64,000 bases of DNA, from positions 310,001 to 374,000 of the forward strand of contig NZ_VOHS01000001.1 in the NCBI RefSeq assembly GCF_007896845.1, in the 5' to 3' direction. This DNA comes from Chitinophaga pinensis (GTDB lineage Bacteria > Bacteroidota > Bacteroidia > Chitinophagales > Chitinophagaceae). The translations under genes and the position numbers were made by a program. This document shows, one piece after another, positions 52,263-61,068 of the stretch; position 1 is the stretch's first letter, and each line of letters begins with the position of its first letter. The notes under the pieces are model-generated. The model made no database searches, had not been told where the DNA came from, and worked only from the letters and a program-made list of their open reading frames with translations.

Positions 52263-54203
52263 TTAGTTAGTTTCTACCCACATACCGTTTTCCTTGATCA
52301 GGGAGATGAGTTCATCTACGGCGACTTCACTGTTGAGTCCTCGTTTGACTACCTCTTTACCACGATAGAGTGTGATCTTGCCTACACCGCTGCCGACATA
52401 TCCGAAGTCGGCATCTGCCATTTCTCCGGGGCCATTCACAATACATCCCATGATAGCGATCTTCACGCCTTTGAGGTGATTGGTAACAGCTCTGATCTTA
52501 GCGGTGGTTTCCTGCAGGTCAAACAGTGTACGGCCACAGGAAGGGCAGGAAATATATTCTGTCTTCGAGATACGGGTTCTGGTGGCCTGTAATATACCGA
52601 AGGCGATATTATTTAATAATGTATGACCGGGAGCCTGTGTACCGGTAGCTTCGCTTACCAGCCAGGTACCATCTCCGAATCCGTCCAGCAGCAATGCGCC
52701 CGTTTCTGTCGCATAGTGTATCAGATGTTCATCAGACGAGGTGGCGTCAGCAAAACATTTCAATATAACCGGTTGCCGGATCTGGCGGTCCAGCAGGGTA
52801 ATGAATGTACGTCTTACTTCCGGCATGGCGTGTTCATTGGAAGAGTGGAGACAGAGAACAATCGTATGATCATTAGCCATCTGCAACAGCAATGCTTCCG
52901 GCAGTGCAACACCGGAATTGTGATCGATAAAGTTGATCACAGCAGATCTGTCAGTAGCAAGGAGATATTCTTCCGCCGTGAACAGCGGCATGTACTTTTC
53001 CTTGTCTGCTGCGTCCTTCCAGATGTTATGTGGTACAATTACTTTCAGCGTACCGGGTAATGCGAAAGTCAGGAGTTCGCGGGAGAAAATATAATCAGCC
53101 GCTGCATCTGCGATATTCCATTTATCGGTATCAGCATTGTAATTATAACCAACAGTCAGCAGATGTTCAGGTGTGATATTGCTGGTGCTGCTGAAGTCAG
53201 CTACAACAACGGGAACCTGTTTGCCACCGATATTATTTACCGCAATACTTTCACGGCGTTTGTAATCGAAAGGAGAATAAGGCACCTGTTCAACCGCCGG
53301 GATAGGCGTATGATCAGCGCGGGTAGTGTAGCGTTTCACGAGGTCGCGGCATACAGGCAGTTCAAATTCCGGATCTTCTGTGAGGGATACGCGGATCGTG
53401 TCGCCAATACCATCTTCCAGCAGTGTACCAATACCAACGGCAGATTTGATACGGCCGTCTTCACCGTCGCCGGCTTCTGTTACCCCCAGATGTAGCGGGT
53501 AGCAATGACCCAGCTGATCCTGCATGGTATGTACGAGCAGACGGTAAGCCTGCACCATTACCTGCGGATTGCTGGATTTCATACTCAGTACGATGTTCCT
53601 GTAGTTCAGATCTTCTGCAATACGGAGAAATTCCATGGCACTTTCTACCATTCCCATTGGCGTATCGCCATAGCGGCTCATGATACGGTCGCTGAGGGAA
53701 CCATGGTTGGTACCGATACGCATAGCAGTGCCGTGTTCCTGGCATATTTTCACCAGTGGAGTGAATTGTTTGCGGATACGGTCTATTTCCTCTTCGTATT
53801 CGGCATCAGTATATGTGAGTGTTTCGAACTTCTTTTTATCAACGTAATTGCCCGGATTAATACGCACTTTCTCTACAATACGGGCTGCTATTTCAGCGGC
53901 ATTGGGCGTAAAGTGGATATCTGCTACCAGCGGAGTGGTATATCCTCTTTTGCGCAGCTCATTACGGATAGCCAGCAGGTTTTCCGCTTCCTTTTTACTG
54001 GGAGCGGTAATACGTACCAGTTCGGCGCCCGCTTCGATACAACGGATGGCCTGTTCTACAGTTCCCAGAGTATTCATGGTATCTGTAGTGGTCATGGTCT
54101 GAATACGTATCGGATTATTATTTCCAATCAGCAGGTCTCCGACCTTTACTTCCAAAGTGGCCAGCCTCTTATATTCTGTCAGTGAATTACTATATAGCTG
54201 CAT
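52263..54203 (-). CDS. ispG: 4-hydroxy-3-methylbut-2-enyl diphosphate synthase, long form
   Basis: Iron-sulfur enzyme of the methylerythritol phosphate pathway to isoprenoids (GcpE). The start at 54203 (MQLYSNSLTEYKR) avoids overlapping def; the longer frame to 54257 would. At 646 residues it is the long type with an inserted domain between the TIM barrel (IRIQTMTTTDTMNTLGTV, HFTPNAAEIAARIVEKVRINPGN) and the C-terminal [4Fe-4S] domain (SCPSCGRTL, GCIVNGPGEMADADFGYVG), the form found in Bacteroidota, Chlamydiae and plants. It precedes def divergently? No: both are on the minus strand, with def upstream. Confidence 0.96.
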   Translation of the reverse strand: MQLYSNSLTEYKRLATLEVKVGDLLIGNNNPIRIQTMTTTDTMNTLGTVEQAIRCIEAGAELVRITAPSKKEAENLLAIRNELRKRGYTTPLVADIHFTPNAAEIAARIVEKVRINPGNYVDKKKFETLTYTDAEYEEEIDRIRKQFTPLVKICQEHGTAMRIGTNHGSLSDRIMSRYGDTPMGMVESAMEFLRIAEDLNYRNIVLSMKSSNPQVMVQAYRLLVHTMQDQLGHCYPLHLGVTEAGDGEDGRIKSAVGIGTLLEDGIGDTIRVSLTEDPEFELPVCRDLVKRYTTRADHTPIPAVEQVPYSPFDYKRRESIAVNNIGGKQVPVVVADFSSTSNITPEHLLTVGYNYNADTDKWNIADAAADYIFSRELLTFALPGTLKVIVPHNIWKDAADKEKYMPLFTAEEYLLATDRSAVINFIDHNSGVALPEALLLQMANDHTIVLCLHSSNEHAMPEVRRTFITLLDRQIRQPVILKCFADATSSDEHLIHYATETGALLLDGFGDGTWLVSEATGTQAPGHTLLNNIAFGILQATRTRISKTEYISCPSCGRTLFDLQETTAKIRAVTNHLKGVKIAIMGCIVNGPGEMADADFGYVGSGVGKITLYRGKEVVKRGLNSEVAVDELISLIKENGMWVETN

Positions 54204-54224
54204 AAAACAATTCCAAATATGGGG

Positions 54225-54232
54225 CAAAGGTA
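54225..54232 (-). promoter_or_regulatory. Candidate -7 box of ispG
   Basis: TACCTTTG on the minus strand lies 21 bases upstream of the chosen ispG ATG, just before the end of def; a CAA (TTG on the minus strand) at 54255-54257 is a possible -33 element. It supports the shorter ispG start. Confidence 0.45.
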
Positions 54233-54253
54233 ATGAATAGAATGGCGAATGAG

Positions 54254-54811
54254 TCAACTGTGCAAGGGGAATTGCATGGGATAGCCGGGGCGTATTTTCC
54301 CTTTGCTGATAGCCTGTAGTTTATGTTTCAGCAGGGTCCGGCTGAGTGGCGGAAGCAGGTCGGTGTACAATCTCCCCTGAATGTGGTCATACTCATGCTG
54401 AATGATCCGGGCATTCACGCCTGCAAAAGTAGCGGAATGATGCCGGAACTGCTCGTCCTGCCATGAGAGGGAGATGTGCTCAGGTCGGGTGACAAACGCT
54501 GATAATCCGGGGATGCTGAGACAGCCTTCTTCTTCCATGCAGGTGGAAATGCCGTAAGCGGTGATCCGCGGATTAATAAATACCTGTCGTAGTGGAGTGG
54601 CTTCCAGCCTGTTGTCAACCAGAAATAACCGTAAAGAGACATTGACCTGTGGGGCGGCCAGACCGACGCCACCGGTATTATCCAAAGTCTGCCACATATC
54701 AGCAATGAGTTGCGGTAGTCCCGGCGTGGAGGGGTTTAGTTTGGCAGTTTGCTGACGCAGGATGGGTGTGCCGTAGGCTACAATTGGTCTTATCATCTGT
54801 TTTTTGGGCAA
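54254..54811 (-). CDS. def: Peptide deformylase
   Basis: Iron/zinc hydrolase that removes the formyl group from new proteins. The 185-residue protein has the three motifs GVGLAAPQ (48-55), EEGCLSIPG (C97) and QHEYDHIQG (H139, E140, H143), so the metal site is complete. It is upstream of ispG on the same strand, with 50 bases between def's stop and the ispG start. A class I-like enzyme by motif spacing. Confidence 0.96.
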   Translation of the reverse strand: MPKKQMIRPIVAYGTPILRQQTAKLNPSTPGLPQLIADMWQTLDNTGGVGLAAPQVNVSLRLFLVDNRLEATPLRQVFINPRITAYGISTCMEEEGCLSIPGLSAFVTRPEHISLSWQDEQFRHHSATFAGVNARIIQHEYDHIQGRLYTDLLPPLSRTLLKHKLQAISKGKIRPGYPMQFPLHS

Positions 54812-54934
54812 AGAAAGGCAGGTATCAGGGAGAGAAATAGCATGTTTTGGACAGCTGCATGGGCATAGTATATTTTAGACATCTGTGCCGGGGAAATGGA
54901 ACCGTTAGACTGATTAGGGTATCTTTACAACGAT

Positions 54935-55762
54935 ATGCCTGTAGATTTATTAGCACATATTTTCAATACCCGCTTACCAATGGTTCGGCCGGCGACTGTG
55001 CTGGCTGACATTATAGAAGGGTATTACCATGTCAGCTGGGATGGGCGGGAGGAAGATGTATGGGCGAGTCTGGACGGGAGCCCGGTATTGGTCTTTATGC
55101 TGAGTGAGCCCTTCAGCTTACATTTCAGGGGTGTACACAACCGGGTGTTCAACAAGGCATTTTTCTGTTGTTATGGGTTGCGGGGGACTTACATCTCTGA
55201 TATGCCGAAAGGAATGCGGCTATTAGTAGTACGATTTACCAGCAGCGGATTGTTTCAATTGATGCAGCAACCATTGCCGACCAGTATGCCGGCAGCGCTT
55301 TGCGGAATAGGAGAGATCTGGGGAAAAGCAGGGGAGATGCTGGCGGAGGCGATCTGTCAGGATCCGGAGTCTTGTCTTGCAGGATTGGAGGCCTTTCTGA
55401 TGAGCAGGTTGCCTGAATATACAACAGTGAATTATAAGTTACAGTCGGCAGTACAAATGATCAGCGACCAACGCGGACAGTTGTCCGTGTCAGATATCTG
55501 TGTGAGTTTGCGTGTGAACTATAAATGGCTGGAGCGCAATTTTATGCAGTGGCTGGGTGTGACCCCAAAAGCCTATCTGGGAAACATGCGTTTCCTGTAT
55601 GCTTATTTCGGAATGATGAATGGGAAGATGGGACTGACCGGGATAGCACTGGAAAGCGGCTACTACGATCAGAACCATTTTATCAGAGATTGCAGGAAAT
55701 ATACGGGACGTGCGCCCTCGCAGATTACCAGTCTTTATCAACAGGAACAACCTGGCCTTTAG
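54935..55762 (+). CDS. AraC-family transcriptional regulator
   Basis: A 275-residue regulator: N-terminal cupin-like region with WDGREEDVWASLDG and a C-terminal AraC HTH domain (residues 178-265) with SVSDICVSLRVNYKWLERNFMQWLGVTPKAYLGNMRF and the second helix-turn-helix ALESGYYDQNHFIRDCRKYTGRAPSQ. The ligand is unknown. Its end overlaps the convergent TPR gene by 38 bases. It stands alone divergent from def. Confidence 0.88.
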   Translation: MPVDLLAHIFNTRLPMVRPATVLADIIEGYYHVSWDGREEDVWASLDGSPVLVFMLSEPFSLHFRGVHNRVFNKAFFCCYGLRGTYISDMPKGMRLLVVRFTSSGLFQLMQQPLPTSMPAALCGIGEIWGKAGEMLAEAICQDPESCLAGLEAFLMSRLPEYTTVNYKLQSAVQMISDQRGQLSVSDICVSLRVNYKWLERNFMQWLGVTPKAYLGNMRFLYAYFGMMNGKMGLTGIALESGYYDQNHFIRDCRKYTGRAPSQITSLYQQEQPGL

Positions 55763-56486
55763 CCTTTTTCATTTTGTCCTGTAGTTTATTTTCTTCCTGT
55801 CCCAGTGCCTGCAGTAAGCGTTCGGCTTCCTGTTTATTCATTTTACTTGGCTGTGGTTCAGGTTTCTGGTCCTGCTCGTCTTTATTTTTGTTCTTGTCGT
55901 CTTTGTCTTTATTCTCGTCCTGTTTGTTCTTCTGCTGATCTTTGTTTTGCTGATCCTTATTCTGTTGGTCCTGTTGTTTCTTGTCTTTATTCTTATCCTT
56001 GTTATCTTTCTTGTCTTTGTTATCTCCACCGCCACCATTCTGTTTCTTCAGCATAGCCTGTGCATAGGCGAGGTTATAGCGGGCCTGTTCATCAGAGGGG
56101 TTCAGTTTCAGGGCTTCTTTGTATGCCTTGATGCTTTCTTCCCATTTTTTACCTTCCATGAAAGTATTACCGATGTTGTAGCTGGCGTCTGCTTTGCCTT
56201 CGCGGTTAGGCGCCATTTTGAAACTATTGGCATACTGAGAGCGGGCGTCATCATAACGCTTCTGCTCATACAGGGAGTTACCAAGGTTGTAGCGACCTTC
56301 TACGGATTGCTGGTTTACTTCCAGCGCTTTTTTATAGTTCGCTTCTGCGTCGGTGTACTGTTTGTTCTTATACAGGTCATTGCCCTTACGGATATATTTA
56401 TTACCTGTCTGAGCAAAGGAATGCTGGCAGAGGCAGAGCAACAGCCCGGCCATGAGCGCCTGATATGTGAGTGTGCGTTTCGTCAT
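55725..56486 (-). CDS. TPR-repeat protein, BatC-like
   Basis: A 253-residue protein with a signal peptide (cleaved at AFAQ), three to four TPR motifs (residues 32-145: RYNLGNSLYEQKRYDDARSQY, SYNIGNTFMEGKKWEESIKAY, ARYNLAYAQAM) and a Lys/Asp/Gln-rich low-complexity tail. It resembles BatC of the Bacteroidota Bat (aerotolerance) locus. It overlaps batB by four bases, so they are translationally coupled. The C-terminal end overlaps the convergent AraC gene by 38 bases. Confidence 0.82.
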   Translation of the reverse strand: MTKRTLTYQALMAGLLLCLCQHSFAQTGNKYIRKGNDLYKNKQYTDAEANYKKALEVNQQSVEGRYNLGNSLYEQKRYDDARSQYANSFKMAPNREGKADASYNIGNTFMEGKKWEESIKAYKEALKLNPSDEQARYNLAYAQAMLKKQNGGGGDNKDKKDNKDKNKDKKQQDQQNKDQQNKDQQKNKQDENKDKDDKNKNKDEQDQKPEPQPSKMNKQEAERLLQALGQEENKLQDKMKKAKGQVVPVDKDW

Positions 56487-57520
56487 GGTTTTTCTGTAGC
56501 GGTAACAACAACGTCAGCGCGTTTGCTGCGTCTGATTTCAGGAATAAAGAATTCAGCAACGAGCAGTATGAGGCTGATAGCCAGAAAATACTGGAAGTAG
56601 CTGTTATAATCTGTGAAGATGTTTTCTCCGAATTCTTTCTGCTCCATGCTATCGATCTTCTGTGTCAGTGAGTTGACAACTTCTTCGGTGTTATTGTCCA
56701 GATGTTCGTAGATGCCTTTACCGGCAGCTGCGATGGACTTCAATGCTTCTTCGTTCAGTTTGGAAATAACGGTATTTCCTTCTTTATCTTTTTTGTAAGT
56801 GCCTGTTTCAGGATCTGGCAGTGGAGAACCGGTTGGTGAACCGATACCGATGGTATTGATGACTACACCGTCTTCGAAAGCAGCACGTGCCTTTGAGATA
56901 GCAGCTTCATCATGGTCTTCACCGTCAGAGATGATGATAAGGGACTTATGTTTTCTTTCTTTTTTATTGAAGGCGTCATTCGCTACCTGTATGGCCTGTC
57001 CGATAGCGGTACCCTGCGTAGGGATCATATCAGGACTTACGGTAGTAAGGTACATTTTAGCAGCGGAGTAGTCGATGGTCAGGGGCATCTGCAGGTAGGC
57101 ATTCCCCGCAAATACAACCAGTCCGACACGGTCATTATCCAGTTTGTCAGCCAGTTTTGATATCAGCTGTTTTGCTCTGGTAAGGCGGTCAGGTTTTACG
57201 TCACCAGCCAGCATACTTTTACTGACATCGAGTGCGATTACCACATCCACGCCCTTACGCGTGATCTTTTCCATACGGCTGCCCTTCTGAAGGTTTGCCA
57301 GTCCGATAGCGCCAAACAGAAAGGCGATAAAGATCAGCAGGAAGCGGAAAGTGAACCGACGACGGGAATAACCGGTGAATAATTTCTCTACAAGAACAGG
57401 ATCACCGAGCTTACGAATAGAACGTCGTTTCCACCAGGATATACTGAGGAATGCAAGCTGCAATACCAGCAGTAATACCAGTGCCCATAAATATTCGCTG
57501 TGTTGAAAACGTAACATCAT
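56483..57520 (-). CDS. VWA-domain membrane protein, BatB-like
   Basis: A 345-residue membrane protein with two N-terminal transmembrane helices (about 10-27 and 58-75), a von Willebrand A domain with the MIDAS motif DVSKS (D98, S100, S102) and a C-terminal helix (315-333). This layout is that of BatA/BatB in the Bacteroidota Bat operon. Here only batB and batC-like genes are present; batA, moxR, DUF58 and batD do not flank them. A TATATTTG box at 57570-57577 on the minus strand could be its promoter. Confidence 0.82.
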   Translation of the reverse strand: MMLRFQHSEYLWALVLLLVLQLAFLSISWWKRRSIRKLGDPVLVEKLFTGYSRRRFTFRFLLIFIAFLFGAIGLANLQKGSRMEKITRKGVDVVIALDVSKSMLAGDVKPDRLTRAKQLISKLADKLDNDRVGLVVFAGNAYLQMPLTIDYSAAKMYLTTVSPDMIPTQGTAIGQAIQVANDAFNKKERKHKSLIIISDGEDHDEAAISKARAAFEDGVVINTIGIGSPTGSPLPDPETGTYKKDKEGNTVISKLNEEALKSIAAAGKGIYEHLDNNTEEVVNSLTQKIDSMEQKEFGENIFTDYNSYFQYFLAISLILLVAEFFIPEIRRSKRADVVVTATEKP

Positions 57521-58063
57521 TCAATAAAGATTTCTGGAGCCGGTATAATTGGAAACCGGACACAAGGATCAAATATAATTTTTTTAGTACGTTTTATGCC
57601 ATTTACAGGAATGGATTTAGGAGATTTTTAACGCAGAAGGAGAGGAATAAGTCATTTTCGGGGTAGCCGGACAGGAGGGTAGAGGATGATTGAAGGGTAG
57701 GATCAGGGGACAGGAGCTGGGAGATTATCAGGTTGTTAAGATGGACCTGACGTGGACTTAAGGTGGACTTGATACGGAGATTTGAAGTACTACTACTCAA
57801 TATAGTAAAGGGTTTACCGGCTTTTGATTGACAGTGACAAGTATCTGTGTTTCCCATTGGCTTGCAGCTGTTTATGTTATTTGACTAAGGCAATTATATA
57901 TATGGGTCATAAAAAGACCATAGTCTGGCAGGAAGCTAGCCTGTGCAACTATGGTCCTGTTTATCAGTGGCTGAGGTCCCTGTAAGGGAAGATCAGCAGC
58001 TTGTTATTTTCTGATCATTTTTCCGGTTCCTGACTGGAAGATGCAATTGCTTGACACAGGCAT
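57521..58063. other. 543-bp intergenic region, purine-rich
   Basis: No gene. Bases 57650-57800 are purine-rich with repeated GGGTAG- and TGGAC-like words. The rest holds the batB -7 box and the terminator of the beta-lactamase gene (57916-57956). Confidence 0.5.
57916..57956 (-). terminator. Terminator after the class D beta-lactamase gene
   Basis: GACCATAGT ... ACTATGGTC with an inner CAGG/CCTG stem; the minus strand continues TTTTTATGAC. It lies about 110 bases beyond the lactamase stop codon. Confidence 0.75.
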
Positions 58064-58867
58064 CTATTTCATTCCTTTGAAGTATCCGGCGTCTGCCAGT
58101 ATGTTTCTGAGGATGTTCATGCGTACGGTACGCATGTCCAGTGATTTGTTTTCTGTTTCTATGTTCAGTACAAAGAAGCTTGGGTGGCCGTTTTCTTCAA
58201 TCCAGCCGGTGATCCAGCCGATTGTTTTTGGTCCGGAGAAGCCCATACCAGTTTTATAGCTCAGCTCATACTCCGGTTTTTTCTCCATGAGCATTACTTG
58301 TCTGACATTTTGCATGGTCACTTTATGGAAAGGCAGCTGGTCGAAATACAGCTTCTTGACGAAGCCAAGTTCTTCGTCCGGAGAAATCTGCAGGGAGTTA
58401 TCCAGCCAGAAGGTGTCGATCTTGCTGATCTTCATATTACCAAACTTGACAGTATCCAGCCAATGTTGCATAACTGGTTTGGTAATGCGGCGGGCTACTT
58501 CCTGAAAATAAGGCACGGCTGATACGCGAAAGGCCTGTTGCATGCTCAGGTCACGGTTCCACTCCGGCATATCGCGGGTAACGCCGTCCCATGGAATAAC
58601 AAAGGAAGTATCTCTGATCACACCTGTTTCCAGACCTACGAGGGCATTGAAGATCTTAAAGGTAGAGGCAGGCAGGAAGCGTTGCTGAGAACGTTCCAGA
58701 TTATATACTTTAAAGGTACCCTGACTGTTGTTGAACAGCATAAAGCATCCTTCCACCTTGTATTCGGCGAAGTATTTCTCCCAATTCTTTTCGTTTTCAA
58801 CGTTATTCGGTGCGCAGGCGTTGGCCAAGAAGGCTATCAGCAGGAGTATCCAGCCAGTCTGTTTCAT
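58064..58867 (-). CDS. Class D (OXA-type) beta-lactamase lipoprotein
   Basis: A 267-residue serine beta-lactamase of class D, with a lipobox (ANAC, C18), so membrane-anchored. Active-site motifs are S68-T-F-K71, S116-A-V118, F142-G-N144 (YGN variant with Phe) and K205-T-G207. The FWLDNSLQIS segment between them matches OXA enzymes. K71 is the carbamylated lysine. It could give intrinsic beta-lactam resistance, or act as a penicillin-binding-like sensor; it has no BlaR1-type transmembrane domain and no blaI nearby. Spectrum cannot be predicted. Confidence 0.88.
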   Translation of the reverse strand: MKQTGWILLLIAFLANACAPNNVENEKNWEKYFAEYKVEGCFMLFNNSQGTFKVYNLERSQQRFLPASTFKIFNALVGLETGVIRDTSFVIPWDGVTRDMPEWNRDLSMQQAFRVSAVPYFQEVARRITKPVMQHWLDTVKFGNMKISKIDTFWLDNSLQISPDEELGFVKKLYFDQLPFHKVTMQNVRQVMLMEKKPEYELSYKTGMGFSGPKTIGWITGWIEENGHPSFFVLNIETENKSLDMRTVRMNILRNILADAGYFKGMK

Positions 58868-58926
58868 TATGCATTCTTTGTTTAGTGCTGCAAAAGTAGA
58901 TATTTAGTGGTACAGCACGAAATGAC

Positions 58927-58952
58927 AAAAGGATGCCATGTGGCATCCTTTT
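58927..58952 (-). terminator. Terminator after kbl
   Basis: AAAAGGATGCCA-tg-TGGCATCCTTTT forms a perfect 12-bp stem; the minus strand continues TGTCATTT. It lies 22 bases after the kbl stop. Confidence 0.85.
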
Positions 58953-58973
58953 GCAGATCTTATATATAAGTAG

Positions 58974-60161
58974 TTATTTAATTACACCTAATTCCTTACC
59001 TACCTTAGTAAAGGCAGTGATTGCCTTATCCAGGTGAGCCTGTTCGTGTGCGGCACTGAGCTGTACGCGGATACGCGCCTGACCTTTTGCCACAACCGGG
59101 AAGAAGAAGCCGATCACATAGATACCTTCTTTCAGCAATTTGTCAGCAAACTGCTGGCTGAGTACTGCATCATATAGCATTACAGGAACAATCGGGTGAT
59201 CACCGGGTTTGATATCGAAACCGGCTTCCGTCATTTTGGTACGGAAGTAACGGGTATTGTATTCCAGTTTATCGCGCAGGGCAGTAGTAGCGCTCAGCAT
59301 ATCCAGCACGGAGATGGATGCGCCCACGATGCTTGGAGCAACAGAGTTGGAGAACAGATAAGGACGGCTACGCTGACGCAGCATGTCGATGATCTCTTTT
59401 TTACCGCTGGTGAAACCGCCGGATGCGCCGCCAAGGGCTTTACCCAGTGTACCTGTGATGATGTCGATACGGCCCATTACATTACGGTATTCATGGGTAC
59501 CGCGGCCGGTTTTACCGAGAAAGCCGGAAGAGTGGCTTTCGTCGATCATTACGATCGCATCATATTTATCAGCCAGATCACAGATTTTGTCCAGCTGGGC
59601 GATAGTGCCGTCCATGCTGAAGGAACCGTCTGTAACGATGATACGGCTGCGCAGATGGGCAGATTCCTGGAGTTTAGCTTCCAGATCAGCCATATTATTG
59701 TGCTCGTAACGGAAACGCTGTGCTTTACAGAGACGTACACCGTCGATGATAGAAGCATGGTTCAGGGCATCGGAGATGATCGCGTCTTCTTCATTGAACA
59801 GTGGTTCAAATACACCACCATTCGCGTCAAACGCTGCTGCGTACAGGATGGTATCTTCTGTACCGAGGAAGGAAGCCAGTTTTTGCTCCAGTTCACGGTG
59901 AATATCCTGCGTACCGCAGATAAAGCGTACACTGCTCATACCATATCCGTGAGTGTCAATGGCTTCTTTAGCAGCCTTTACCACATCGGGATGGCTGGAA
60001 AGACCCAGGTAGTTATTAGCACAGAAGTTAATAACGGTATTGCCGCCTACCTGAATTTCGGCGCCTTGTTCTGAAGTGATAACTCTCTCATTCTTGAAAA
60101 GGCCGGCCGAGCGTATGTCATCCAGCTCCTTTTGGATACGGGTAATGAATTTCTGGTTCAT
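58974..60161 (-). CDS. kbl: Glycine C-acetyltransferase (2-amino-3-ketobutyrate CoA ligase)
   Basis: PLP-dependent enzyme that cleaves 2-amino-3-ketobutyrate with CoA to glycine and acetyl-CoA in threonine degradation. The 395-residue protein is of the alpha-oxoamine synthase family; PLP lysine is K241 in [10 protein letters not shown], with GSFSMDG, DESHSSG (D207) and the N-terminal FCANNYLGL. The partner threonine dehydrogenase is not in this window. It is monocistronic with a terminator and a possible promoter at 60187-60194 (TAACTTTG). Confidence 0.93.
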   Translation of the reverse strand: MNQKFITRIQKELDDIRSAGLFKNERVITSEQGAEIQVGGNTVINFCANNYLGLSSHPDVVKAAKEAIDTHGYGMSSVRFICGTQDIHRELEQKLASFLGTEDTILYAAAFDANGGVFEPLFNEEDAIISDALNHASIIDGVRLCKAQRFRYEHNNMADLEAKLQESAHLRSRIIVTDGSFSMDGTIAQLDKICDLADKYDAIVMIDESHSSGFLGKTGRGTHEYRNVMGRIDIITGTLGKALGGASGGFTSGKKEIIDMLRQRSRPYLFSNSVAPSIVGASISVLDMLSATTALRDKLEYNTRYFRTKMTEAGFDIKPGDHPIVPVMLYDAVLSQQFADKLLKEGIYVIGFFFPVVAKGQARIRVQLSAAHEQAHLDKAITAFTKVGKELGVIK

Positions 60162-60532
60162 AAATAGCAGATTTTTGTAACCTGGTCAAAGTTATAGGAT
60201 TAAAAGTATTACGAATCCCGCAGCTATACGGGCATTTGTCACGGAGCATCAAAAAGTTTGACGAGGTTGTAACATTTGGGGACTGCTCTGCGTCATAGTA
60301 ATGTCTGCCCCTTGTCTCCCCAGCAGGATACTTCCTGAAAGGGGGACTGGCCGAAGGTTGAATTTCCGCGCTATTGAAATGGATGGCTGAGGCTATGCGG
60401 GAACTCTCCATCCGGAGTAGCGGGGCTGGCAGAACTGTAACGTACAGGTAAATAGTGTGTTAGAAGTGAGGAAGAGCGATAGCGCGTATTAATAATTGTC
60501 GGACATTAGCACTAAAATCCCGCAACACCCGG
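60162..60532. other. 371-bp region upstream of the sigma gene
   Basis: It holds a -7-like box of kbl on the minus strand (TAACTTTG, 60187-60194) and the ECF-type promoter at 60268-60298 on the plus strand. The 230-base leader between that promoter and the sigma gene is GC-rich, and only a 29-codon frame (from 60300) is seen, of doubtful value. Confidence 0.5.
60268..60298 (+). promoter_or_regulatory. ECF-type promoter upstream of the sigma gene
   Basis: TGTAACA (60268-60274), a 16-base spacer and CGTCATAG (60291-60298) resemble the TGTAAC / CGTC elements used by ECF sigma factors, not the primary Bacteroidota sigma. It would start a 230-base leader before the sigma gene and suggests autoregulation. 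Confidence 0.55.
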
Positions 60533-61018
60533 ATGACGGAAAAGGAGTATAATCAATGCGTGGATCTGTACGCGGACAATCTCTTCCGGTTTATTGTTAA
60601 AAATTTAGACCATACTGAGGATGCCAGAGATGTTGTACAGAATGCGTTTGAAATATTGTGGAAGCACTGTAAAGATGTGCCTTTTGAGAAAGGCAAGTCA
60701 TACCTGTTTACTGTAGCGTACCACAATATGATTGACCATGTCCGCAAAGTAAAGCGCATCTCTCTGGTGGATGAGTTTAAAGAGGAAACGAAGATTTCAG
60801 AGCAAAGGATCCATGATGCGAAAAAGGTATTGGAGAAAGCGCTGGACCGTTTGACAGATGTACAGCGTTCACTGATATTACTGAAAGATTACGAAGGGTA
60901 CAGTTACGAAGAGATCGGAGATATCATGAAACTAAACCCTTCACAGGTAAAAGTTTATCTCCATCGGGCCCGGTTACATCTTAAGCAGTATCTGGTCAAA
61001 ATGGAAAATGTGATCTAG
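60533..61018 (+). CDS. ECF-family RNA polymerase sigma factor
   Basis: A 161-residue sigma factor with the ECF domains: region 2 residues 8-76 (YADNLFRFIVKNLDHTEDARDVVQNAFEILWKHC), linker, and region 4 residues 105-155 (LDRLTDVQRSLILLKDYEGYSYEEIGDIMKLNPSQVKVYLHRAR). It starts with ATG and lies 50 bases before a membrane-anchored anti-sigma-like protein. An ECF-type promoter lies upstream, so it likely controls its own locus, including the barrel, lipoprotein and M16 peptidase genes that follow. Confidence 0.93.
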   Translation: MTEKEYNQCVDLYADNLFRFIVKNLDHTEDARDVVQNAFEILWKHCKDVPFEKGKSYLFTVAYHNMIDHVRKVKRISLVDEFKEETKISEQRIHDAKKVLEKALDRLTDVQRSLILLKDYEGYSYEEIGDIMKLNPSQVKVYLHRARLHLKQYLVKMENVI

Positions 61019-61068
61019 TACAGATCTGGAGAATCGAGTAATATTGCATAATAATTATATGTCTTGAT

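Noticed and set aside
59196..60074. Long open frame (292 codons) opposite kbl
   Set aside because: Antisense to a clear PLP enzyme; composition follows the complementary frame and no domain is recognised.
60118..60411. 97-codon minus-strand frame at the kbl start and promoter region
   Set aside because: Overlaps the kbl start and the ECF-type promoter; composition is not protein-like.
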